From Desulfobacula sp. (GTDB lineage: Bacteria; Desulfobacterota; Desulfobacteria; Desulfobacterales; Desulfobacteraceae), in the NCBI GenBank assembly GCA_023701135.1, contig JAMPXP010000030.1:1-44074 (forward strand): a stretch of 44,074 nt of DNA. Direction: 5' to 3'. The stretch's first letter is position 1; each line of letters starts with the position of its first letter. Made by a program: the position numbers and the translations under genes. Shown here in pieces: positions 24,962-33,108 of this stretch. The notes under the pieces are model-generated. The model saw only the letters and a program-made list of their open reading frames with translations. It did no database searches and was not told where the DNA came from.

Positions 24962-26926
24962 ATGAAAAAAAACGGATACATGGGCAAGATTTTAAATGTC
25001 GATTTAACCACAGGGGACATCCGGGAAGAGGAACTGCCGGACCGGGTCTATGAAAAATACCTGGGCGGCATGGGCCTGGGGGCCTTCCTGTTGTACGGCC
25101 GGATACCGGCGGACGCCGATCCCCTGGGGCCGGAGAATATCTTGGGGTTTCTTCCGGGGCTGCTGACCGGGACCGGCAGTCTGTTCACCGGGCGCTGGAT
25201 GGTGGTGGGGAAATCACCCCTGACCGGCGGATGGGGGGATGCCAACTGCGGCGGGAATTTTTCTCCGGCCATCAAACGGTGCGGATATGACGGCATCTTT
25301 TTCACGGGAATCAGTGAAAAGCCCGTGTATCTGTATCTGGATGATGAGGTCAAAGAACTCCGGGATGCTTCTGATATCTGGGGCATGGATGCGGTGGAAA
25401 CCGAGGAATTCCTTGAACGGAAAGAAGAGCGGGGCGGAAAAATGCCCAAGATTGCCTGTATCGGGCCTGCCGGCGAGTCGCTGTCGCTGATTTCCGGGAT
25501 ATCCACGGACAAGGGGCGCATTGCGGCCCGGTCCGGGCTGGGCGCGGTCATGGGGGCCAAACGGCTCAAGGCCGTGGTCCTTGCGGGCAAACAGCGGATC
25601 ATGGCCCATAATCCCCGTGAAATGAAACGGATCAGCCGGATCTGCAACAACTGGGTCCGGTTCCAGCCGCCCTTTGTTTCCGGGCCTCTCACGGCCTTTT
25701 TCGGGGCCGTCATGCGCCTGTTGCCCGTGGCCCTCACCATGGACGGCCTGCTCTACAAAATCATGCTGAAAAAATGGGGCACGGTGTCCATGAACCAGAT
25801 GTCCCCGGAAATGGGGGATTCACCCATCAAAAACTGGAAGGGCTCCAGCCGGGACTGGGGATTTTTCAAAAGCTATTCCTCCAACCCCGATGTGTTCAGC
25901 AAATGCGAGACCGTAAAATACCACTGCTATTCCTGCCCCCTGGGGTGCGGGGGCATCTGCACGACCCAGGGAAAATACGATAAAACCCACAAACCCGAAT
26001 ACGAAACCGTTCTTGCCCTGGGCGGGTTCTGCATGAACAGCGATGTGGACACGATTTTCTATTTGAACGAACTGCTGAACCGGGCGGGCATGGATACGAT
26101 TTCAGCCGGTCATGCCGTGGCCTTTGCCATGGAATGCTATGAGGAAGGGCTCATCACCCGGGAAGACACCGACGGCCTGGAGCTGACCTGGGGAAACAGC
26201 CAGGCCATTGCCGCCCTGGTGGAAAAAATGGTGAAGCGCCAAGGGTTCGGCCATGTCCTGGCCGACGGGGTAAAAAAGGCCGTGGAACGCATCGGGAGGG
26301 GATCGGAAAAATTTGCCGTCCATGCCGGGGGCCAGGAGCCGGGCATGCACGATTCGAGAAATGATCCGGGCTATGCCCTCCATTACAGTGTCGAGCCGAC
26401 GCCGGGAAGGCATACCCTGGGGTCCCATATGTATTATGAAATGTACCAGTTGTGGAAGGTGGTGAAAGGCATTCCCAAGATCCCCCCCATGTACTGGAAA
26501 AGCAGCAAATACAACGACACGGACAAGCAGGCCCGGATCGGGGCCGTCAACAGCAGGTATATGACCCTCATCAACTGCGTGGGCGCCTGCATGTTCGGCG
26601 TTTTTCTCGGGGCCCGGCGCATCCGGATTTTCGACTGGATCAATGCAGCCACGGGATGGGAATGGACCCCGGAGCAGTATATGGAAAAGGCGGCGGATAT
26701 CCACACGCTCAAGCAGGCCTTCAATATCAGGCACGGCATCGACCCCAGGCAGAGCAAACTCAGCGGCCGGGCCCTGGGCCGGCCTTTGCAGCATGAAGGC
26801 GCCAACAAGGGCCGCGCCATTGATATAGAAGCCTTAATGAAAGGCTACTGGGAAGATTTCGGATGGGACGGCGATACCGGCCGGCCCCCGGAGGAACGGA
26901 TTCAAACCATCACCGCCAATGTTTAA
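24962..26926 (+). CDS. Aldehyde:ferredoxin oxidoreductase (AOR family, tungsten/molybdenum bis-pterin)
   Basis: A cytoplasmic enzyme oxidising an aldehyde to the acid with ferredoxin as acceptor. The N-domain has MGKILNVDLTTG and YLGGMGLGAFLL. The [4Fe-4S] ligands are C322-x2-C325-x3-C329 (HCYSCPLGCGG) and C539 (LINCVGAC). Pterin-binding strings include GPAGESLSLISGI near 168 and HAGGQEPGMHD near 457. At 654 residues it is somewhat longer than classical AOR (about 605) because of an insert around 235-275. AAAGGTGGGG precedes the start. Its stop lies 19 bp before the ferredoxin-alcohol dehydrogenase, which argues for joint alcohol to aldehyde to acid oxidation. The substrate cannot be read from the sequence. 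Confidence 0.92.
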   Translation: MKKNGYMGKILNVDLTTGDIREEELPDRVYEKYLGGMGLGAFLLYGRIPADADPLGPENILGFLPGLLTGTGSLFTGRWMVVGKSPLTGGWGDANCGGNFSPAIKRCGYDGIFFTGISEKPVYLYLDDEVKELRDASDIWGMDAVETEEFLERKEERGGKMPKIACIGPAGESLSLISGISTDKGRIAARSGLGAVMGAKRLKAVVLAGKQRIMAHNPREMKRISRICNNWVRFQPPFVSGPLTAFFGAVMRLLPVALTMDGLLYKIMLKKWGTVSMNQMSPEMGDSPIKNWKGSSRDWGFFKSYSSNPDVFSKCETVKYHCYSCPLGCGGICTTQGKYDKTHKPEYETVLALGGFCMNSDVDTIFYLNELLNRAGMDTISAGHAVAFAMECYEEGLITREDTDGLELTWGNSQAIAALVEKMVKRQGFGHVLADGVKKAVERIGRGSEKFAVHAGGQEPGMHDSRNDPGYALHYSVEPTPGRHTLGSHMYYEMYQLWKVVKGIPKIPPMYWKSSKYNDTDKQARIGAVNSRYMTLINCVGACMFGVFLGARRIRIFDWINAATGWEWTPEQYMEKAADIHTLKQAFNIRHGIDPRQSKLSGRALGRPLQHEGANKGRAIDIEALMKGYWEDFGWDGDTGRPPEERIQTITANV

Positions 26927-26945
26927 GGGCAGGAGGAGGATTAGG

Positions 26946-28619
26946 ATGGCCTATTATATTACGGAAGCGTGCAGCGGATGTACGGCCTGTGCAACGGTCT
27001 GCCCGACGGGAGCGGCCTCGGGCCAAAAAAAGGAACTGCACCGCATCGATGAAACCACCTGTATCGAGTGTGACGCCTGTGGAAAGGTCTGCCCGGAAGG
27101 CGCGATCAGAGACGTCTCGGGCCGGGTTCCGGAACGGGTGAAACGCGGGGAATGGAAAAAGCCGTTTTTTGATCAGCAAAAATGCAACGGCTGCGGGGTC
27201 TGCCCGGACGTCTGCCCCACGGGCTGTATTTCCATGGGAGCCCCGGACCGCAGGGACGGCCATGCCCGCCCTCGGGTGATGGATTTTAAGAACTGCATCG
27301 GCTGCGGTTTCTGCGCTGCGGACTGCCCGGTGGATGCCATAGAAATGAACCTGTTGCCGGTTGTGGAGGAGAAAATGGTAAAAGAAGCGGCTCAAAGAGA
27401 TAAAAGCATGGCATGGACCTTAAAAAAGACCGGTTACCGGGTTTTTCAACAGGTGATGAAACTGGCCACAAAGATCATTCCCTTTCCCATTCCGGTACTG
27501 CTGACGGGTCCGGGCAGCGTGACCATGCTGGCCCAGAACATCAAGGCCCGGGGAATCAAGCATGTCCTGGTGGTGACGGATAAGGTCCTGACGGATCTCA
27601 GGCTCCTGGACGGGTTCCTGGCCTCTCTTAAGGAACACGGGGTGGCCTATACGGTCTTTGATGATGTCCAGGCAAACCCGACCATTGAAAATGTCGAGGC
27701 TGGTCGGAAAATTTACCGGCAGAACAAATGCCGGGCCATTGTCGGCTTTGGCGGGGGCTCGCCCATGGATTGCGCCAAAATCATCGGCGCCCGGATCCGG
27801 AATCCCTATCTTTCCGTGCGCTGGATGAAGGGGCTTTTCCGGGTGCTCATTCCCATCCCTCCCTTTTTCTGCGTCCCGACAACGGCGGGAACCGGGTCCG
27901 AAGCCACGGTGGCGGCGGTGATGACAGATGCGAAGAACCATTTTAAATTTGCTATCAACGACATCAAGCTGGTGCCGAAAATCGCGGTTCTGGACCCGGA
28001 ACTGATGCGGGGCCTGCCGCCGCACATCACCTCCACCACGGGCATGGACGCCCTGACCCATGCGGTGGAGGCCTATATCAACCTGAGCGGCAATGCCTTT
28101 ACCGATGAAAATGCCGAAATGGCGGTCCGGTTGATTTTTGAGAACCTTGAAAAGGCCTATCTCGACGGCAATGATATGGACGCCAGGAACAATATGGCCC
28201 TGGCCTCTTTTTACGCCGGGGTGGCCTTTACCCGGGCCTATGTGGGCTATGTCCACGCCATTGCCCACAATATGGGCGGGCTTTACGGGGTTCCCCACGG
28301 CCTGGCCAACGCCGTGATCCTGCCCTATGTGCTGGACTTCTCCCGGAAGGCCTCGGAAAAGAGGCTGGCCCGCCTGGCCGTTGCCGGGGGCATCGGAAGG
28401 GATGGGGAGCCGGTGGAAGACCTGTCCCGCCGGTTCATCGAAAAAATACGAACCATGAACAAAAACATGAAGATCCCCACGGGCATCGAACCGTTGAAGG
28501 ATAAAGACATCCCCCTGATCGCCGAACGGGCTTTAAAAGAGGCCCACCCGCTTTACCCGGTGCCGGTGTTTATGACCCACCGGGCCTGTGAGGAGATTGT
28601 GGGAAAGCTCCTGGTCTAA
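26946..28619 (+). CDS. Four-cluster ferredoxin domain fused to iron-containing alcohol dehydrogenase
   Basis: A fusion of 557 residues. Residues 1-140 hold four C-x2-C-x2-C-x3-CP motifs (CSGCTACATVCP, CIECDACGKVCP, CNGCGVCPDVCP and CIGCGFCAADCP), enough for four [4Fe-4S] clusters. Residues about 175-557 are a complete group III iron alcohol dehydrogenase: the nucleotide loop GFGGGSPMDCAK, then metal-site strings GMDALTHAVEAYI and YVHAIAHNMGG with YGVPHGLANA. I chose ATG 26946 because AGGAGGAGGA precedes it; an earlier ATG at 26919 overlaps the AOR end. The fusion suggests electron flow between alcohol oxidation (via NAD or flavin-free) and ferredoxin clusters shared with AOR. This is inference; NAD(P) could still be the direct acceptor. 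The stop abuts a pseudogene. Confidence 0.93.
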   Translation: MAYYITEACSGCTACATVCPTGAASGQKKELHRIDETTCIECDACGKVCPEGAIRDVSGRVPERVKRGEWKKPFFDQQKCNGCGVCPDVCPTGCISMGAPDRRDGHARPRVMDFKNCIGCGFCAADCPVDAIEMNLLPVVEEKMVKEAAQRDKSMAWTLKKTGYRVFQQVMKLATKIIPFPIPVLLTGPGSVTMLAQNIKARGIKHVLVVTDKVLTDLRLLDGFLASLKEHGVAYTVFDDVQANPTIENVEAGRKIYRQNKCRAIVGFGGGSPMDCAKIIGARIRNPYLSVRWMKGLFRVLIPIPPFFCVPTTAGTGSEATVAAVMTDAKNHFKFAINDIKLVPKIAVLDPELMRGLPPHITSTTGMDALTHAVEAYINLSGNAFTDENAEMAVRLIFENLEKAYLDGNDMDARNNMALASFYAGVAFTRAYVGYVHAIAHNMGGLYGVPHGLANAVILPYVLDFSRKASEKRLARLAVAGGIGRDGEPVEDLSRRFIEKIRTMNKNMKIPTGIEPLKDKDIPLIAERALKEAHPLYPVPVFMTHRACEEIVGKLLV

Positions 28620-28858
28620 CCCAGGGTCGGAGACGGCTATATTCAGAAGGGCCTCGATCACCTCATGGTCGCATTTGCCGCGCAGATCGGCAATGCCGTA
28701 TTCCGTCACCACAATGTCCCTCAGATGCCGGGGAATGGTGATGTGTCCGTAATGCCGAACCGGTCCAGGGCTTTCAGGTAAAGGTCATTGTCGGGATGTC
28801 GCAGGATCAGGCCGGCGGCAATGGCATCGCCCAGGGACCCGATTCCTCTGGGTTGAAA
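28620..28858 (-). pseudogene. Remnant of a long-form acetyl-CoA hydrolase/CoA-transferase
   Basis: Read on the minus strand, one frame gives FQPRGIGSLGDAIAAGLILR and then HPDNDLYLKALDRFGITD, followed by a stop. A shift of one frame continues as ITIPRHLRDIVVTEYGIADL and RGKCDHEVIEALLNIA. Both pieces are typical of the roughly 600-residue acetyl-CoA hydrolase family but belong to separated parts of it, so there is an internal deletion with frameshift and loss of both ends. The remnant ends at the stop of the alcohol dehydrogenase fusion, so a rearrangement placed the two together. Confidence 0.8.
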
Positions 28859-29168
28859 CAATCTGTATAATCCCGGCTATTAGTTTAATCTCAAGGCGCG
28901 CCCGCCCGCAACCGATATTTTTGAAAAAGGAGGTTTAAAATCTATTATCCAGATGAATACAAGTCTGTGTAAATTCTAATTTACGGAAAAAACGATTACC
29001 GGAAGATCAAAGCACGGGCAAAAAAGAAAAGGTCATGACCCAAGAATGATAGACAAATGGCTCGCCGCATTTATAGTTTTTTACTCTAAAATAGCTTAAC
29101 TTTGTGTCCGAATTTTCTGGGGAGGATCATTTCTGTAAAAAATAAAAAATTAAAGAGAAGTATATGGG
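28859..29168. other. Intergenic region, no intact gene
   Basis: This 310-bp AT-rich gap lies after the CoA-hydrolase remnant. It contains an excellent ribosome-site string aaaggaggt (28926-28934) that is followed only by a reading of about ten codons (IYYPDEYKSV) ending in a stop, and no ATG. This may be the decayed start of a lost gene. I see no terminator with a convincing stem for the adenylate cyclase gene. Confidence 0.4.
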
Positions 29169-31073
29169 TTAACGGTCTTCCTCATTAGTTTCAGGTAGAC
29201 CCGCCATGCGCAGCCCCTCAATAAAACGGTTTCCATCCTCTTGAACCCGGTAAAGAGATTTTTTAGCCTGTTCTTTCAAAGAAAATTTGGGGTTTATTCT
29301 CAAAACCTCCTTAGCTTGATCCTGGGCTTCTTTCAGATGTCCCGCCCAACTGTAGGCGGTTGTTAAGGTAAGATGGGTAACAATATCGTCCGGAGCACTG
29401 CGCAGCGCTTTCTGGCAGGCAGCGACAGCTTCCTCATAGCGGCCGGCGCTAAAATATGCACTACCCAGCCCTCGATACCACCAGTAGATGGGGAAAGGGT
29501 CCAGGCGGATGGCATATTCGGCCTGCCGTACCGCCTCCTCGTGATTTCCTGCGAAAGTATGAACGTAACTCATCCACATGTGGGCCGCACCTGAACTTGG
29601 CTCGAGAGCGATGGCGCGCTCGCTCTCGGCCACGGCTTGGTCATATTGTCGTCTCATCACATACAGGAAGGCCAATATCGAGCTGGCCGAGGCGTAGGTT
29701 TCGTCAAGGGCTTTTGCCTTGGTTACATATTCAAATGCCAGTTTTAGAGAATCCTGGGGGGACTTGCTTGATCCAATTCTTGTCTCCATAAAATGTGTAG
29801 ATCCCAAATAGAGGTAGGCGGCAGCATACTTTGGATCCATCGATAGGGCATGCTCACACAACCTTCGGGCCATGAGCAGCCCATCCTTGGTCATGGTGTA
29901 AAAGAATTCCCGGGCTTGCAGAACTTTCAGATATGCTTGAAGATTATCCGTTCCTTTGGCAGAGATAAGGGCGTATTCACCGTCTGTAAGCTCCATCTGA
30001 AGCGCTGTCAGGATCTTCATCGTGATCTCATCCTGAAGGGCAAAGACGTCCTTCAAGTCTCTGTCGTATCTGTCCGCCCACATATGGTGTCCGCTGAGCG
30101 CATCTATCAGCTGGGCTGTAATTCTAATCCGGTCTCCATCTTTACGGAAACTACCTTCCAGAACATAGCGCACTCCCAGTTCCTCTGCGACTTGTCTGAT
30201 TTTGACCGCTTTCCCTTTGTAGGTGAAAGTTGAGTTGCGGGAGATGACCAGCATCTTGGACGTTTTGGAAAGGGCTGTGATTATATCTTCAGTAATACCG
30301 TCACTGAAATAGTCCTGCTCTTTATCATTGCTCATATTGTCAAAAGGAAGCACCGCAATAGAAGGCTTGTCCGGTAGCGGATGAGCCATATTATCAATGG
30401 ATGCTGGTTCAAATTCAGGGACAGCTGGCTTTTGAACAAATAAATACGCAATGAATATTATTGAAGCTATAATAACAGTTGACCATGCCAGGGGTTTTAA
30501 AAAAGATTTTTTATTCTCTCCGATCATTTTCCCAGCATCTTCATCATCCATCAGAATTTTATATACTCTGACCGGGTCTTTTATATTTTTTACAGAGTGT
30601 TCTCCGATATATTCATAACCCAGCTTGAGCTTGTTCTTTATATGATCATAGGCATTTCTTGAGATACATACGCCGCCTGGATCAGCAAGACTTTCGATAC
30701 GAGCTGCAATATTGATTCCTTCACCATAAAGGCTACTGCCATCCTGCACAATGTCCCCGATATTGATCCCAATACGAAAAACCAGCTTTCTGTCATCCGG
30801 AAGCTCATCGTTTCTGGCTTTCAATGTCTTTTGAATCTCAACAGAACCTTGCACGGCATTAACGGCACTGGAGAACTCTGCAAGCAGATTATCACCGGGA
30901 GCATCAACTAAGCGGCCCGAATGGCTGGTGATTATTTCTGACATGATATTGCGGTATTCTTTCAGCGTCTTGATAGTATGACCTTCATCATCAGACATTA
31001 GACGACTGTAACCTTTAACATCGGCACTAAGGATGGCACTGAGTTTTCTTTCAGTTTTTTGTCCTGTAGTCAT
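29169..31073 (-). CDS. Class III adenylate/guanylate cyclase with TolB-like and TPR domains
   Basis: The 634-residue protein has four parts. The class III nucleotidyl cyclase domain spans about 10-175 (KLSAILSADVKGYSRLMSDD, GDNLLAEF, RIGINIGDIV, GEGINIAARIE), with both metal-binding aspartates in place. One membrane helix lies near 198-215. A TolB-like N-domain spans about 235-345 (PSIAVLPFDNMSNDKEQDYF, ITEDIITALSK, YVLEGSFRKDGDRIRI). TPR repeats run from about 395 to the end. This plan is common in proteobacterial cyclases. I chose ATG 31073, which follows GGGGTGA; an ATG six codons earlier lacks a ribosome site. It would make cAMP in the cytoplasm in response to an unknown signal. Confidence 0.92.
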   Translation of the reverse strand: MTTGQKTERKLSAILSADVKGYSRLMSDDEGHTIKTLKEYRNIMSEIITSHSGRLVDAPGDNLLAEFSSAVNAVQGSVEIQKTLKARNDELPDDRKLVFRIGINIGDIVQDGSSLYGEGINIAARIESLADPGGVCISRNAYDHIKNKLKLGYEYIGEHSVKNIKDPVRVYKILMDDEDAGKMIGENKKSFLKPLAWSTVIIASIIFIAYLFVQKPAVPEFEPASIDNMAHPLPDKPSIAVLPFDNMSNDKEQDYFSDGITEDIITALSKTSKMLVISRNSTFTYKGKAVKIRQVAEELGVRYVLEGSFRKDGDRIRITAQLIDALSGHHMWADRYDRDLKDVFALQDEITMKILTALQMELTDGEYALISAKGTDNLQAYLKVLQAREFFYTMTKDGLLMARRLCEHALSMDPKYAAAYLYLGSTHFMETRIGSSKSPQDSLKLAFEYVTKAKALDETYASASSILAFLYVMRRQYDQAVAESERAIALEPSSGAAHMWMSYVHTFAGNHEEAVRQAEYAIRLDPFPIYWWYRGLGSAYFSAGRYEEAVAACQKALRSAPDDIVTHLTLTTAYSWAGHLKEAQDQAKEVLRINPKFSLKEQAKKSLYRVQEDGNRFIEGLRMAGLPETNEEDR

Positions 31074-31184
31074 TTCTTCACCCCGCAGCATAGATTGGCG
31101 GTTTGCAGAACTCTATCAGCAAAAAATAAAAACGTCGAAAGCAATTTATAACAATACAAAATCAGAGAAAGTTATAACAAAAAA

Positions 31185-31213
31185 ACTATACAAATTACTT
31201 GTTAGGGGGTCAA
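31185..31213 (-). promoter_or_regulatory. Promoter of the adenylate cyclase gene
   Basis: On the minus strand TTGACC (31213-31208), a 17-nt spacer and TATAGT (31190-31185) form a near-consensus sigma-70 pair. Transcription would begin about 105 bases ahead of ATG 31073. Confidence 0.7.
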
Positions 31214-31377
31214 GGGGATATTTGAATTGATTTATCGAATAAGGGCCAATATCATAGAGGGCGCACTAATGGTATTTATTTAGCAGAATTCTTTTCCTGA
31301 TCCGAGGAGTGACCGGCAAATAAATTATGGGCTACTCAGAATGTCTACATGCGTTGGCCTTGATTTTGCAGCCCTTC

Positions 31378-31406
31378 TTGACAATTTCCGGGAATTTGAA
31401 TAAAAA
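31378..31406 (+). promoter_or_regulatory. Promoter of the DUF4412-type gene
   Basis: TTGACA (31378-31383), a 17-nt spacer and TAAAAA (31401-31406) lie 30 bp before the start codon. A palindromic ttccggga string lies within the spacer. The rest of the 362-bp gap between the cyclase and this gene (31074-31435) holds only the cyclase promoter. Confidence 0.6.
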
Positions 31407-31435
31407 GCGGTTAAACATTTAAACGGAGGTTGATG

Positions 31436-32164
31436 ATGCGTTATGTGATGATGATGTGTTTGATTCTTTTTGCATCGGTGGCTTTTGCCGCCGATGATAT
31501 TGCGGCCACCTATGTATACGAGGGCGGTGATAAGGTCACCCTTATCACCCGGGACAGCAAGCATGTCCGGATGGACATGTCTCCGGAAAATTATATGCTC
31601 CTCCAGAACGGCAAGGTCTATACCGTTTCAAAGGATGAAGACGGAAAATGGATGGTCATGGACATGAGCCAGATGAAAGGCTTGGCCTCCGGCGGCCTCT
31701 CCGGCCTCCTGACCGGCGGGGCAGCTCCGGCGGCAGCGGTTCCGGACAGGGCCTATACGGTCAAATATGATAAAACCGGGAAAAAAGAAGAGATCGCCGG
31801 GTATACGGGAGTGGTCTATCATATGACCACCCTGGAAGACGGCAAGGTCGTGGATCAGGACGAAATAGTCCTGTGCAGCCACGAGGATCTCAAAAAGGTG
31901 AACGATGCCTGGGCCGCCATCGCCCTTCAGATGGGGGAATTCATGGGCGAAAAAGAGGCCAAAAGCCTTGAGAAGGCCACAAAGGAAGCCAATGCGGCCG
32001 GTTACGGGGGGATGCTGAGATACGGAAAGGATATGAAACTGGAGAGCCTGAAAAAACAGTCTCTTGCCGCCTCAACCTATGAAATTCCGGCCGGTGCACA
32101 GGTGATGGATATGGGCGCCATGGGCCTTCCCCAGGGCCTGATGAACCCGCTCCAGGAAGACTAG
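31436..32164 (+). CDS. Exported DUF4412-type protein
   Basis: A 242-residue protein with a clear signal peptide: MRYVMMMCLILFASVAFA, cleavage likely before ADDIAATYVYEG. The mature part follows the DUF4412 pattern (beta-rich repeats such as KHVRMDMSPENYMLLQNGKV, YTVSKDEDGKWMVMDMSQM, then an EIAGYTGVVYHM segment). It is predicted to be periplasmic. Function unknown. ATG 31436 is preferred because GGAGG ends six bases upstream; TTG 31430 and ATG 31433 are also in frame. It has its own promoter and converges on the hydrolase gene; a small hairpin agcgggcc/ggtccgct lies at 32176-32198. Confidence 0.8.
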   Translation: MRYVMMMCLILFASVAFAADDIAATYVYEGGDKVTLITRDSKHVRMDMSPENYMLLQNGKVYTVSKDEDGKWMVMDMSQMKGLASGGLSGLLTGGAAPAAAVPDRAYTVKYDKTGKKEEIAGYTGVVYHMTTLEDGKVVDQDEIVLCSHEDLKKVNDAWAAIALQMGEFMGEKEAKSLEKATKEANAAGYGGMLRYGKDMKLESLKKQSLAASTYEIPAGAQVMDMGAMGLPQGLMNPLQED

Positions 32165-32196
32165 ATCCGACCGGAAAAGCGGGCCTCCGGGTCCGC

Positions 32197-32973
32197 TCAT
32201 AGGGTCAGAGGCCTGTTGAATGCCGGAAGGATGACCTTTGTTTTGGGGTGATATTTTTTCACCCCATCCACAAAGGGACCGATATCAACGCTTTTTGAAA
32301 TAGGCGGGAAAAAATCGTCATGATGATGGGGAATGACGACGGCCGGTTTTAGGTATCTCACATAGTCCAGGCCGATACGGCAGATATCAGAATGGCCCTG
32401 GAGGGGAAGCATGAGGATATCCATGGACAAAGCCCCCAACTTTTCCAGTTCTGCCGGTGATGATCCGGCGCTGCCGAAGAACTGGATGATCCGGTTTTCA
32501 AGATGAAAGCGCCAGCTTAAGACTTGACCGCAGGGAAAATTGCGGACCAGGGGCAGATATCTGAAGAATCGGATATGGATATTTTTCAGGGTCCCCAGCA
32601 CCAGGGGAAGGTCAAACCGGACATGGCTGCTGAAAAAAGCCTGGGCCGAATATCCGGGAAATTTGAAAATCGCTTCATCCGAAGAAACCGGCTTGATCTT
32701 TCGTTCATCCACTCCGTTTCGGATAAGGCTATCGGCTGCTGTTCCGGCGCAATAGATATGGGCCCCGGTCTGCCGGGCGATGGGGGGCACATCCAGGATA
32801 TGGTCAAAATGGCCGTGGGTGATGAAGATCCGGGATGCGGCGGGAAGATCCGAAGGGGTCAGGTTCTGCCGGGGAAGGGCCCGCGGGTTGCGGGACAGAT
32901 AGGGGTCCAGCAGGAACACGTCCTGCCCTGTGGAAATCTGAAATCCGGCCGCGCCCAGCCATTTTATGTCCAT
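32197..32973 (-). CDS. Metallo-beta-lactamase-fold hydrolase (UlaG/UPF0173-like)
   Basis: A 258-residue cytoplasmic MBL-fold protein. The metal motif HGHFDH near 53-58 follows RIFIT; the N-terminal strand WLGAAGFQIS and LLDPYLSR are family-typical. Further metal ligands are probably H117 (SSHVRFDLP), and the HSD and HHHDDFF strings near 191 and 218-224. GGGAGG precedes the ATG. The substrate is unknown. It is a single gene, convergent with the DUF4412 gene and divergent from the signalling operon. Confidence 0.88.
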   Translation of the reverse strand: MDIKWLGAAGFQISTGQDVFLLDPYLSRNPRALPRQNLTPSDLPAASRIFITHGHFDHILDVPPIARQTGAHIYCAGTAADSLIRNGVDERKIKPVSSDEAIFKFPGYSAQAFFSSHVRFDLPLVLGTLKNIHIRFFRYLPLVRNFPCGQVLSWRFHLENRIIQFFGSAGSSPAELEKLGALSMDILMLPLQGHSDICRIGLDYVRYLKPAVVIPHHHDDFFPPISKSVDIGPFVDGVKKYHPKTKVILPAFNRPLTL

Positions 32974-33108
32974 GTTAACCTCCCGTAACCCTTGAATTTC
33001 CGGTTAAATTCCCCAAACCTATTGATTTATCGTTGATAAATCTCTATAGAACCATAAAGGCCATTTATGATGGACAGATATGGTTAACTCTTTAATACAG
33101 TTTAGGGA

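Noticed and set aside
29373-30233. Plus-strand open frames opposite the adenylate cyclase
   Set aside because: They are short, overlapping shadow frames in other phases of a clear gene.
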